Positions 7,813 to 15,899 of a stretch of 35,042 nucleotides of DNA are shown piece by piece. The DNA is from Thermoleophilia bacterium. GTDB taxonomy: Bacteria; Actinomycetota; Thermoleophilia; RBG-16-64-13. How positions within the stretch are numbered: the stretch's first letter is position 1; each line of letters begins with the position of its first letter. Both the position numbers and the translations under genes were made by a program. The stretch covers positions 1 through 35,042 of the forward strand of contig JAOAGT010000010.1 of the NCBI GenBank assembly GCA_026415615.1. Reading direction: 5' to 3'. The notes below the pieces were generated by a model, which made no database searches, was not told the origin of the DNA, and saw nothing but the letters and a program-made list of their open reading frames with translations.

Positions 7813-9327
7813 GTGAAACCACCAAGTCGCGTGCTTCCTCGCCCCCGGCGCTCGCTAGTTTGGCGAATCGCCCTCATATTTGCCGGCGCGGTCATAGTGA
7901 CCGCTCTGGCCCTGTCAACATCTGCCTACTTCATCACCAAGGCAGCATCGGAAAAACGCGCGCTTGACAAGGCCATTTCTCAAGCTCGCTTCAATTTCTT
8001 TCTTGCCGACACTATGCTTCCAGCCCAGCCCGTTGAGGCCGACTTCGAGAGACTGCTGGATGCATTCAAGATCCGGGGCGAGTTTGCCACCCTGATACAG
8101 ACCCCCGGCGGAGCCTTCGTGTCAGGGCCGGACGTGACCCCTAACCTGGTTACTCCCATCCTAAGAGAAAAGGTAGCCCAGGGCAAAGTGGCCTATCAGA
8201 CTATTGCCGTAGGTGGCAAGCCCATCCTGGTGGTGGGAGGGTTGGTGAGATCGACAGAGTGGGCGTTCTATTTCTTCTTTCCTCAGGCTGAGCGCCTAGC
8301 CGACTTGGCCAGACTGAGAAACATCCTCATCGCCTCGGGAATAGTGCTTGTCATTGTGGGAGCGCTGGCAGGCTATCTCGTTGCCCGGGGACTTGTGAGA
8401 CCTCTGCGCGACGCGAGCGTGGCGGCGGTGCGGATGGCGGAAGGCGATCTGAACATTCGTTTGCCGGTCGGCGAGGACGAGTTTGGAGTACTAGCCTCGT
8501 CCTTTAATCGCATGGCAGAGAATCTGCAGGGGCGCATGCGGGAGCTGGAGGCCGGCCAAGCTAGAGAGCGCCGTTTTGTTGCTGATGTCACTCATGAGCT
8601 TCGCACCCCCGTGGCGGCGCTGGTAGGAGAGGCTTCGCTACTAAGGAGCAAACTCCAGGCCACCCCTGAGGCCTGCCCTCCAGACGTGCGGCGCCTAGCC
8701 TTTATGATCGATAGCGATATCAACCGCCTGCGCCAGTTGGTGGATGATCTCTTGGAAATAAGCCGTCTAGACGCTAAAGCAGCAGAGACACTTCTTGAGC
8801 CAGTTGAGGTGGCCAATTTCGTCAGGCAGCTAGTACGTGCGCACGGGTGGGAAGGCCAGGTAGCGCTTGCTCCAAGTACAGATGATGCCGCCGCTGCCAA
8901 GGAATCTCTTGCTGGGGCCAATATTGACCGGCGATTTCTGGCCTGGACCGACCGCCGTCGTCTGGAACGGATACTGGTCAATCTGATTGACAACGCTCTT
9001 CGCCATGGAGCTCCCCCCGTGGTAATTGCCGTAAGCGCAGCGGACTCGGCAGTAGCCGCCGGCCATTTGATCGGCCCGGTCATCAAGATTACAGTCCGTG
9101 ACCACGGCGCTGGCATTCCCGAAGAGCATCTGCCGCACATCTTTGAGCGTTTCTACAAGGTAGACCCCAGCCGGTCAGCCAGCCGGGGGAGTGGACTTGG
9201 TTTGGCCATTGCCCGGGAGAACGCTCGTCTCTTGGGCGGAGACCTCACGGCCGCCAACATGCCGCAAGGCGGGGCCTGCTTCACGCTGCTTCTGCCAAGC
9301 GGCCCTCAACCTGATTCTGCCGGCTAG
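7813..9327 (+). CDS. Membrane sensor histidine kinase (MtrB-like)
   Basis: I take the GTG at 7813 as start because GGGGAGGA lies about 8 bases before it, giving 504 residues; an upstream in-frame GTG at 7795 lacks an SD. A first membrane segment (IALIFAGAVIVTALALSTSAYFI), an extracytoplasmic sensor of about 120 residues and a second segment (ILIASGIVLVIVGALAGYLV) are followed by a HAMP domain. The HisKA box is FVADVTHELRTPVAALVG, with phosphorylated H261 in this numbering. The ATPase domain has LVNLIDNALRHG (N box), DHGAGIPEEHLPHIFERFYK and GSGLGLAIAREN. It should phosphorylate the adjacent regulator. Mycobacterial MtrB has the same layout, but orthology is inferred from gene order and not proven. 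Confidence 0.95.
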   Translation: MKPPSRVLPRPRRSLVWRIALIFAGAVIVTALALSTSAYFITKAASEKRALDKAISQARFNFFLADTMLPAQPVEADFERLLDAFKIRGEFATLIQTPGGAFVSGPDVTPNLVTPILREKVAQGKVAYQTIAVGGKPILVVGGLVRSTEWAFYFFFPQAERLADLARLRNILIASGIVLVIVGALAGYLVARGLVRPLRDASVAAVRMAEGDLNIRLPVGEDEFGVLASSFNRMAENLQGRMRELEAGQARERRFVADVTHELRTPVAALVGEASLLRSKLQATPEACPPDVRRLAFMIDSDINRLRQLVDDLLEISRLDAKAAETLLEPVEVANFVRQLVRAHGWEGQVALAPSTDDAAAAKESLAGANIDRRFLAWTDRRRLERILVNLIDNALRHGAPPVVIAVSAADSAVAAGHLIGPVIKITVRDHGAGIPEEHLPHIFERFYKVDPSRSASRGSGLGLAIARENARLLGGDLTAANMPQGGACFTLLLPSGPQPDSAG

Positions 9328-9330
9328 CCC

Positions 9331-9367
9331 GTAACATGTTTGTTACCTGGCTGCCGCAGCGTTGTTA
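9331..9367 (+). promoter_or_regulatory. Candidate operator: inverted and direct repeats ahead of the GerMN lipoprotein
   Basis: GTAACA-TGTT-TGTTAC (9331-9346) is a perfect 6-base inverted repeat just after the kinase stop. TTGTTA at 9340-9345 recurs at 9362-9367, 22 bases later, that is two helical turns. OmpR-type regulators often bind direct repeats at multiples of about 11 bases. This is a weak structural prediction. Confidence 0.3.
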
Positions 9368-9499
9368 AGTTTCTCGCGCAAGATAATGTTGCTGGATCTA
9401 GAACTATCCTATTGACGTTAGACCAAAGACGATAGCCTACAAGCACGCAAGCCGGTGGGTCCAGCCGCGTGCTTGGTGTCGAGGGAGGGGGCAAGAATT

Positions 9500-10444
9500 A
9501 TGAAGCACGTCGCGTACACATACAAAGTAGCATCTGTTCTTTTCGCCTTGGCGCTTATAGCCGTGGGCGGGCTAAGCGCCATTGCGTGTGGAGCCGCACC
9601 AACCGAGATCGGCGAGGCTGGAACAGTCAGCACCACCGCCGTCTCAGCTTCCACCACAACCACTACAGAACCAGCTGAGTCCACCACAAGCACTGAAGTG
9701 GGAGAATCGACGACCAGCACCACCAGCGCCCCGACAATGACCCTAAAGGTGTACTACTCCAAAGACGAGAAGATGTTCCCGGTGGGGCGGGTTGTGCCGA
9801 AGACCCTCCAGGTAGGTGCTACAGCCATGAAGGCTCTGCTTGAGGGGCCCACCGCCGAGGAAAAAGCTTTTGGGATTGTCAGCAACATCCCAGAGGGAAC
9901 CACTTTTCTGGGCTTGGAGATCCAAGACGGGATAGCCATCGTTGACTTGTCCAAGGAGTATGCGTCTGGGGGCGGCACGCTTTCCATGATGATGAGGTTG
10001 GCTGAAGTAGTCTTCACCTTGACCCAGTTCCCCACCGTACATGGGGTTACGTTCAAGCTAGACGGACAGCCAATTGACGTCCTCGGAGGCGAGGGTATCG
10101 TGATTGATCACCCGATGACCAGGGCCGACTATGAAGACCTCTCCCCGGCCATACTCATTGAGTCTCCGCTCTATCAAAGCACCGTGACAAGCCCGGTTCG
10201 GGTCACTGGTACGGCCAACGTGTTTGAGGCCACCTTCCACATCGACATTGTGGACTGTGACGGGCTTATCCTGGCCGAGGAGAGGGTTATGGCCACCTCC
10301 GGAACAGGTACCCGAGGCACGTTTGATGTTACGATCCCCTTCAAGCTCAAGAAAGCCGGGCCTGGGTCAATCATAGCCTTTACCTACTCACCCAAGGACG
10401 GCTCTCAGACAAACATCGTGGAACTCCCGGTGAATCTCAAGTAG
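9500..10444 (+). CDS. Lipoprotein with GerMN and Gmad2 domains (LpqB-like position)
   Basis: The start is the ATG at 9500, after a GAGGGAGGGGG run; an upstream TTG in frame is less likely. The 314-residue protein has a signal sequence ending in SAIAC (C30 lipidated) and a linker very rich in Thr/Ser. A GerMN domain spans about 75-205 (MTLKVYYSKDEKMFPVGRVV; GVTFKLDGQPI). A Gmad2 immunoglobulin-like domain spans about 215-314 (ILIESPLYQSTVTSPVRVTG; IAFTYSPKDGS). GerMN domains occur in spore germination proteins and in LpqB, which is encoded beside MtrAB in actinobacteria and influences the kinase. Here it follows a two-component pair after 172 bases, so a similar role at the cell surface is plausible but inferred. 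Confidence 0.9.
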   Translation: MKHVAYTYKVASVLFALALIAVGGLSAIACGAAPTEIGEAGTVSTTAVSASTTTTTEPAESTTSTEVGESTTSTTSAPTMTLKVYYSKDEKMFPVGRVVPKTLQVGATAMKALLEGPTAEEKAFGIVSNIPEGTTFLGLEIQDGIAIVDLSKEYASGGGTLSMMMRLAEVVFTLTQFPTVHGVTFKLDGQPIDVLGGEGIVIDHPMTRADYEDLSPAILIESPLYQSTVTSPVRVTGTANVFEATFHIDIVDCDGLILAEERVMATSGTGTRGTFDVTIPFKLKKAGPGSIIAFTYSPKDGSQTNIVELPVNLK

Positions 10445-10465
10445 TGGGAGCGAACCGACCGGCAC

Positions 10466-10503
10466 GAGGCGGCGGGGGCCCAGCGCTGGGGCCCCGCCGC
10501 CTC
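10466..10503. terminator. Long hairpin between convergent genes, likely bidirectional terminator
   Basis: A 38-base inverted repeat starts GAGGCGGCGGGG and ends CCCCGCCGCCTC, interrupted by one G-G mismatch. TTTGCTTT follows on the plus strand. It lies between the stop of the GerMN lipoprotein gene and the stop of the convergent LuxR-type gene, so it can end both transcripts. Confidence 0.8.
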
Positions 10504-10509
10504 TTTGCT

Positions 10510-13473
10510 TTATCTCCCCACACCATCCCCTCGGCGTGGCGAGCCAACGCGCGCCCGCTTCCAGGCCTGAAGAGCAAGAGTAGCTTGCAGCCGGTTCTGT
10601 ACTCCCAGCTTACGAAAGATGTGGTTGGTGTGGCTCTTTACCGTCTTTTCCGTGATATACAGCTTGGCAGCGATCACCTTGTTTGACAAACCCAGAGCAA
10701 TCATCTCTAAGATGTCATGCTCGCGCTCGGTGAGCGACTCCACAGCCGCTAATAAGGCCGCATCCCCCTCTGGTTGCATCTCCCGCCCGACTCTCTCGCT
10801 CCATGGCGTCCCACGAAGTTTCACTGCAGGCTGCTGTGGTCCGCCAAGAGGCGCTTCGGTGGGATAGACGCGGCCTGTCGCCAAGTCCCAAAAATAGTCC
10901 TGCAGTCGTCTGGGCAACAGGGGAACTACCCTTTCTCTGACAAAGCTCCCCACACGGAGGCGCTCGCATAGGGCAAGAATGGGAGTCGCCACCCGAGCTT
11001 CCTGGTGAAAGAAGTAAACATGATCATGCTCTTGAGCGCGTCGCAGACACTCGCCTAGACTCCTCACTGCGTCTTGCTCGCGTAGATTGCGGGCGTAAAG
11101 CCAGCCTAGATAGAAAAGCGCAGGAACGAGAGTGCTCACTAAGCCCCACTTGCGAGCCACAGTAACCGCCTCTTCCAGCGCCGCAAGGGCCTCGTCTTCG
11201 CGGCCCGCCACGGCGAGGTCCATGCCAAGAGCGGTACGCGCGTTCGCCGCCTCCACGTTACCCATCCGCCTCTCATCGGCCAAACTAAGCGCCTCCTGGT
11301 GATACTGCATAGCGCGAGCACTGCTGCGATTCCGCCGGCAGAAATCACCTAACATAAGATCGGCCCAGAGCATCACTTCCGCATCGCCCGCAGCGGCCGC
11401 GCGCGACCTGGCTTGGCGCATCTTCGTGAATCCCTCGCGGGAATTGCCCATTGCCGTAGCCACTGCCGCCTGGGTCAGCAAGCAGGCTGGCTGAAGAAAG
11501 TTGTAGGCGTAGGTCTGGACAACGCGCTGACATTCAGAGGCCAAATGTGCTGCATCTTGGTAATGGCCGGAAAAGCAAGCTACGATCGCCGCCGCATTGA
11601 GAGCCATAGCCCGACCGAGGCTGTTTGTTCCCAACGCGCCAAGAGCTTTAGCCGCCCACTGCCGCGCCTTCGGATATTCTCCTAAGAGATAGAAAAGACG
11701 CGCCCTATGATGGTGTACACGCACCACGAAAGCCGACCTGCTTTCCTGTGGGGCAAGTATCAGCGCCTTTTCCCAGTTCTCGATGGCTTCGTCCCAACGG
11801 CACAAAGCGACCAAGATAGCCCCCTCAACCAAGAGAATCTCCGCTTTTTGCGCAGGAGAAGAGGCCAAAGCTCGACAGCGATCAAGAACTGCTCGGCTTT
11901 CTTCCCACAAACCCTGATTGAACAGTCCGAAAGCAAGCCCCAAGAGAACGCCGAGTAGTCCTTGCTTGTCCTCAACCACGACCCGCTCTGTTGCTGCTTT
12001 TCGGAAAAGCCGGACAGCTTCCTCATACCGCCCATTTACCTGAGAGATCTTGGCCCCCGCCACAATCAGCCACGGTTCCTGTTTGCAACATTCCTCCCAA
12101 GGATCGGGAGTGAGAGTGGGCCACTCCGATGAAGCCCAGAAGCTTGACCCCGGATGAGACAGAGCGAGTCTGCGAATTACGCGGCCAGCGTCGGCGTAAC
12201 GACCAGCCTGGAGATAGCAGGCCACCGCTCTGTGTAGCTCCCCCACTGCCTCCAAGTGTTCACCGACGTTTACCAGCAGCGAGGTCCCCCCTTGCCGGGC
12301 ACGGCGTTCTGCCACTTCACGAACAAGAGGATGTACGCAGTACGCGCGGTATCCTCTGCGGCTGACTAGACAGCCCCGGGCGGCAAACTCCGCGCAAATC
12401 GCCTCCGCCCTCCCCGGAGGGCCGGAAAACAATATCTCGTCGCGAGGAAAAATCACGCGCGACAAAAGAGAGGCAACGAGTAGCGTCTCCGCAGCATAGG
12501 GATCAAGGTCATCCAATAGACTTTGTTCCAAGTAGCTGCGCAAGGTGGTATTGCGACCTACCAACTTGCTTAGGTCACGCGCTATGCCAGCGGAGTCCGT
12601 TCGAGCCAACTGGTCTCCTAGAAGCACAACGGCAGCCGGCCAGCCCTGTGTGGCCCGCCATAGCGTCCTCGCCTGATCGAGCCCCAAGTCAACACCGCGA
12701 CTCTGCTTGACCCACGTCCGGATTTCCCCGGGGGTGAAGCGCAGATCCCGAGGGCCGAGCTCGGCCACCCGGCCGCTTAAGTCCAGGTGACCGATCCGCA
12801 AAGGAATCCTGCGACGCGACGAAAGCACATACGTCCAGCCCGGCGGAGCACTACGGATTAACAACTCAATAACCCGGACGAGCTGCTCAGAGGAGTCCAC
12901 CAGGTGGACATCGTCGATGGCCACAACCGTGGGGCGTGTAGCCTGTTGTTGGATCGTCTGTGTAAGCCTAGCCGCTAATTCCAGAACAGTCAGATCCTCG
13001 TCGGGAGCCAAGGCTGGCCAGAGACTCTCTTGTTGGCCACCATTGCCTTCAAGGGCCAGGCCGAGTCCCGCAGCTAGATAAGCAAGAAATACGAGCGGAT
13101 CTCGATCTTCTTCGTCAAGCCCGAGATACACGGTGTGTGTGTCTCGAGAAGAAAGAAGATCCACAATAAAACTCGTCTTGCCATACCCAGGGCCGGCTAC
13201 GACTGATACGAGACCTCCGCCTCTTGCAGGGGCAATGCGTTGGCGCAATCGAGGCCGACTGAGCATGAAGCCAGCGTGGGGCAGAGCAAGCTTGGCCGCT
13301 AAGGCGCGAGCGCGCTGCTGGTGAAGCTGTTTGGGCCCCCCTGTCAAGTCTCCCCATTCAGACCTGTCGACCACGACCGGCAAGACCGGTGCGGATTGTT
13401 CCGTGACTTTCAAGGCACCGATCCACGCCGTGGTCATCGTACCAGTCGATGCCGTGTTATCAAGAATTTTCAT
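10510..13473 (-). CDS. Large ATP-binding LuxR-family regulator (MalT-like, STAND class)
   Basis: Taking the ATG at 13473, with AGAGGA about 8 bases upstream, gives 987 residues; the open frame further upstream crosses a hairpin and the ssb gene and is not coding. An N-terminal NTPase domain has Walker A GPGYGKTSFIVDLL and Walker B VVAIDDVHLVD (about 105-200). A long helical, TPR-like middle follows (about 420-850). The C-terminal LuxR helix-turn-helix is LTEREHDILEMIALGLSNKV followed by IAAKLYITEKTVKSHTNHIF. MalT-type proteins bind an inducer and ATP, oligomerise and activate transcription. The inducer and targets are unknown, and no transport or sugar genes are adjacent. It may be co-transcribed with ssb upstream, although a strong hairpin lies between them. 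Confidence 0.92.
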   Translation of the reverse strand: MKILDNTASTGTMTTAWIGALKVTEQSAPVLPVVVDRSEWGDLTGGPKQLHQQRARALAAKLALPHAGFMLSRPRLRQRIAPARGGGLVSVVAGPGYGKTSFIVDLLSSRDTHTVYLGLDEEDRDPLVFLAYLAAGLGLALEGNGGQQESLWPALAPDEDLTVLELAARLTQTIQQQATRPTVVAIDDVHLVDSSEQLVRVIELLIRSAPPGWTYVLSSRRRIPLRIGHLDLSGRVAELGPRDLRFTPGEIRTWVKQSRGVDLGLDQARTLWRATQGWPAAVVLLGDQLARTDSAGIARDLSKLVGRNTTLRSYLEQSLLDDLDPYAAETLLVASLLSRVIFPRDEILFSGPPGRAEAICAEFAARGCLVSRRGYRAYCVHPLVREVAERRARQGGTSLLVNVGEHLEAVGELHRAVACYLQAGRYADAGRVIRRLALSHPGSSFWASSEWPTLTPDPWEECCKQEPWLIVAGAKISQVNGRYEEAVRLFRKAATERVVVEDKQGLLGVLLGLAFGLFNQGLWEESRAVLDRCRALASSPAQKAEILLVEGAILVALCRWDEAIENWEKALILAPQESRSAFVVRVHHHRARLFYLLGEYPKARQWAAKALGALGTNSLGRAMALNAAAIVACFSGHYQDAAHLASECQRVVQTYAYNFLQPACLLTQAAVATAMGNSREGFTKMRQARSRAAAAGDAEVMLWADLMLGDFCRRNRSSARAMQYHQEALSLADERRMGNVEAANARTALGMDLAVAGREDEALAALEEAVTVARKWGLVSTLVPALFYLGWLYARNLREQDAVRSLGECLRRAQEHDHVYFFHQEARVATPILALCERLRVGSFVRERVVPLLPRRLQDYFWDLATGRVYPTEAPLGGPQQPAVKLRGTPWSERVGREMQPEGDAALLAAVESLTEREHDILEMIALGLSNKVIAAKLYITEKTVKSHTNHIFRKLGVQNRLQATLALQAWKRARVGSPRRGDGVGR

Positions 13474-13507
13474 GTTGGCATCCTCTCGATGTGTGGGAGG
13501 CCGCGTC

Positions 13508-13544
13508 GGCGCGAAGCCCGGCCCACTGGGCCGGGCTTCGCGCC
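13508..13544. terminator. Perfect 18-bp hairpin between ssb and the LuxR-type gene
   Basis: GGCGCGAAGCCCGGCCCA is followed by one base and then by its exact reverse complement. No T-run follows on either strand. It could be an intrinsic-like terminator or attenuator separating ssb from the downstream regulator, or an mRNA-stabilising structure. It lies upstream of the SD of the LuxR-type gene. Confidence 0.6.
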
Positions 13545-13550
13545 CCACCC

Positions 13551-13841
13551 CTACAGGTACTCCAGCCGCCGCGCCACCACAAAAACGGTCTTTCGTTCTT
13601 CGCCGTCTTTTTCGTAAACGTCTTGGCGCAAGGAGCCCTCCACGGCGATGCGCCGCCCCTTGCCGAGGTGCTCCTCCGCTGCTTCTGCCTGCGAGTTCCA
13701 AGCCTTGATCCTGAAGAAATCAGCTTCTTCACCTCCGGCGCGATCTACCGCCAGCAAGAATGTGCTGACCTTGGAGCCGCCGTTTACTTCCCTCACTTCC
13801 ACATCGGTGGCCAGACGTCCTATCAAATGCACACTGTTCAC
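13551..13841 (-). CDS. ssb: Short single-stranded DNA-binding protein
   Basis: The start is the GTG at 13841, placed 6 bases after a strong AAGGAGG; the TTG two codons upstream touches the SD. The 96-residue product is a compact SSB OB-fold: VNSVHLIGRLATDVEVREVN, VSTFLLAVDRAG, EADFFRIKAWNSQAE, GKGRRIAVEGSLRQDVY and VVARRLEYL. It ends at the last strand of the fold, so the usual disordered tail with the acidic D-D-I-P-F-type tip that recruits partner proteins is absent. This suggests an accessory or specialised SSB, not the main replication SSB. No replication or recombination gene is adjacent. Confidence 0.92.
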   Translation of the reverse strand: MNSVHLIGRLATDVEVREVNGGSKVSTFLLAVDRAGGEEADFFRIKAWNSQAEAAEEHLGKGRRIAVEGSLRQDVYEKDGEERKTVFVVARRLEYL

Positions 13842-14060
13842 GAGCAACCTCCTTGTCTCCTCTCGCCTCTTCCTTGCCGAACGCCTGAGCTGGGCTCCCT
13901 AGCACAACAAGCGTCGGAACCACAGCCTACTGAGGAACAGCGCAAGCGGAAATACAACGAAGGGTGGAAACGCGCAGCTGCCGTAACGGGCAAACGATGG
14001 GACGAGACTCGCCAGCAGCTAGCGACGGACCCACCAGCTAGCGACAGGTCCTTGTGAGAA
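13842..14060. other. Intergenic spacer between orphan kinase and ssb, with a short direct repeat
   Basis: The 219-base gap contains no convincing gene. CAGCTAGCGACGGAC (14016-14030) is repeated as CAGCTAGCGACAGGTC (14036-14050), a 20-base period close to the kinase stop. It belongs to the same loose class of intergenic repeats seen at 6917 and 17549. The SD of ssb is at the left edge. Confidence 0.5.
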
Positions 14061-15572
14061 CTACTCTACCGCTGGCAGAGCCACATGGAACGCCGTGCCC
14101 TTGCCGACCTCTGTCTCAAACCAGATGTAACCGCCGCTCTGCTGAACAATGCTGTACACCACAGCAAGACCTAGGCCGGTGCCGTGTTTCTTGGTAGAGA
14201 AGAAAGGTTCAAAGAGATGCTCCTGAACCTCCCTGTCCATGCCGCAACCTGTGTCGATCACGTGCAACAAGGCGTAGATCCCCAGCGGGACGATTCCTTG
14301 GCCGGTGGCAAGCTCTGAATCGAGCACAAGGCGCTGCGCCGCTATGCGCAAGGCACCACCTTCGGGCATCGCGTCGCGGGCGTTTAGCACCAAATTGGTC
14401 ACCACCTGCGAGAGCTGGCTTATGTCTGCCACCACCGTGGGCACATCGGGGGAAATCTCCAATACCAGGGAGACGTTCGGTCCAATTTGAGAACGCAGCA
14501 AACGCTCTAGCCGTCTAAGCAGTTCGGCAAGATCCACCTGGACACGGTTCAGCTTTTGCCCCCGCGACATGGCAAGAAGGGCACGCACGAGTTCTGTCGC
14601 CTCCGCAACCGCTCTTCGCATGTCGGCTATGCCGTCTGCAGCAGACTGGGTTCCCACCACTTCTTTGGCCAGCAACTCCAGATTTCCAGAGATAACGGCG
14701 AGAAGGTTGTTGAGGTCGTGAGCCACGCCCCCGGCCATACGGCCGAGCGCCTCCATCTTGCGAGCCTGAAACAGTTGAAATTGCTGTTCACGGAGTTGCT
14801 GCTCACGGCGATGGCGTTCTGTGACATCCACGCTGTGTACGACAAAGCCCACACACTTCTCCTGATCCATGAGTGGCCCCACGTAGTGCTCGTGATAGAC
14901 GTGGCGTCCGTCGGGCAGCATCTCGTCAGTCTCGATACTCACCGTGCGAGGGTTGCTAACCAACTCGCTGAACAGCTGTACGGCATCCCCGTGACCTTTC
15001 AGACGGAGAAACTCGGCAATGTTGTGACCTAAAACCTGGCTCGGAGAGCGACCGTCAGGCGCGCGGCTTATCCACTTGATGGTTCCGTCGAGATCAACCT
15101 GCGTGACCCACCCGGGCAAGCTCTCCACGAGGGCCTGCCAACGAGCTTCGGCATCGGTGAGCCGGCTCCACCTCTCCATTCCCAGGCCAATGTCGCTCAG
15201 AAACCAGACTTCTCCTTCTCCGCTTGTGTGAAAACTTAGCTGTAGCCAGAACTGACGTCCCGCGCCGTTGGTGGCCGGCAGTGTAATTGGTTGTGACAGA
15301 CCCAGGGAGCGATGAAGGCTGTAGAGCATACGCGCATGCTCTGACAGGTTTCCGTACGTTCTGTTGAACCACTCGTCTAGCGCAAGTTCATCTGTAGAGG
15401 AGAGTCCCAGCAGCTCCCGCGCTGCGGCATTCATGACCACCCGGTTATCTTTCACATAGCAGGCAGCCGTCGATAGGCCGTCGACGAAAGGCCTCAAAGC
15501 GCCTTCAGACTCGCGACCGGGCAATTCGAACTCACTGGTGTTATGCCCATCCCCGGCTGCGAACGCAATCAC
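14061..15572 (-). CDS. Orphan soluble PAS histidine kinase (copy 1)
   Basis: This 503-residue protein starts at GTG 15572, preceded by a G-run but no classic SD. It has no membrane segment or signal peptide. A first PAS-like sensor is at about 25-135 (VDGLSTAACYVKDNRVVMNAAARELLG begins at 30). A second PAS with PAC spans about 145-255 (LPGWVTQVDLDGTIKWISRA; VVHSVDVTERH). The HisKA box is MAGGVAHDLNNLLAVISGNL, with H285. The ATPase domain shows LVLNARDAMPEGG, DTGCGMDREVQEHLFEPFFS and GTGLGLAVVYSIVQQSGGY. There is no receiver domain and no response regulator beside it, so its partner must be elsewhere. A close paralogue lies at 28437-29906, beside the recombinase. Confidence 0.93.
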   Translation of the reverse strand: MIAFAAGDGHNTSEFELPGRESEGALRPFVDGLSTAACYVKDNRVVMNAAARELLGLSSTDELALDEWFNRTYGNLSEHARMLYSLHRSLGLSQPITLPATNGAGRQFWLQLSFHTSGEGEVWFLSDIGLGMERWSRLTDAEARWQALVESLPGWVTQVDLDGTIKWISRAPDGRSPSQVLGHNIAEFLRLKGHGDAVQLFSELVSNPRTVSIETDEMLPDGRHVYHEHYVGPLMDQEKCVGFVVHSVDVTERHRREQQLREQQFQLFQARKMEALGRMAGGVAHDLNNLLAVISGNLELLAKEVVGTQSAADGIADMRRAVAEATELVRALLAMSRGQKLNRVQVDLAELLRRLERLLRSQIGPNVSLVLEISPDVPTVVADISQLSQVVTNLVLNARDAMPEGGALRIAAQRLVLDSELATGQGIVPLGIYALLHVIDTGCGMDREVQEHLFEPFFSTKKHGTGLGLAVVYSIVQQSGGYIWFETEVGKGTAFHVALPAVE

Positions 15573-15899
15573 CCCCCCAGGTAAAGGGAGGTTTTTGATT
15601 GATATCGGCTGATATAGGTCCGCTCTTTAGCACCTGGGCACCCCGGCCGGCTGACCTCTCGGAAGCCCCGTGTTGCGATCTAGTTGGAGCCCGCGCATAA
15701 TCAAAACCGAGAGAGCTTCCTTCTGGGACAGCCGCCTGCAACCGCAGCCTTGCAGAAAGCGCTCTACTAGGGCCTTGTGACAGCGCCCAACCGCAGTCTT
15801 AGTAGACCACGCGTCGAAGGAGGTGGGCCTGGAAATCTCGAGGTGATACGAAACAGAGAAGCCCGCACTAGCTGCGCTAACTTCGTCGGGGGGATAGAT
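15573..15899. other. Divergent intergenic region between orphan kinase and S-layer/lectin gene
   Basis: The 327 bases carry no gene that I can support; a 94-codon minus-strand frame overlaps the neighbour's start and has no family resemblance. ATATC-GGCT-GATAT (15602-15615) is a small inverted repeat near the kinase start. I looked for cyclic-di-GMP riboswitch cores and saw none. GGGGGGAT precedes the ATG at 15900. Confidence 0.5.

Noticed and set aside
13474-13701. 76-codon upstream extension of the LuxR-type regulator
   Set aside because: It runs through the perfect hairpin and the ssb gene, has Arg/Gly-rich composition of a wrong-frame read, and the ATG at 13473 has its own SD.
15750-15899. 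Cyclic-di-GMP or other riboswitch before the S-layer/lectin gene
   Set aside because: None of the conserved cores could be found; only an SD-like G-run near the start is clear.
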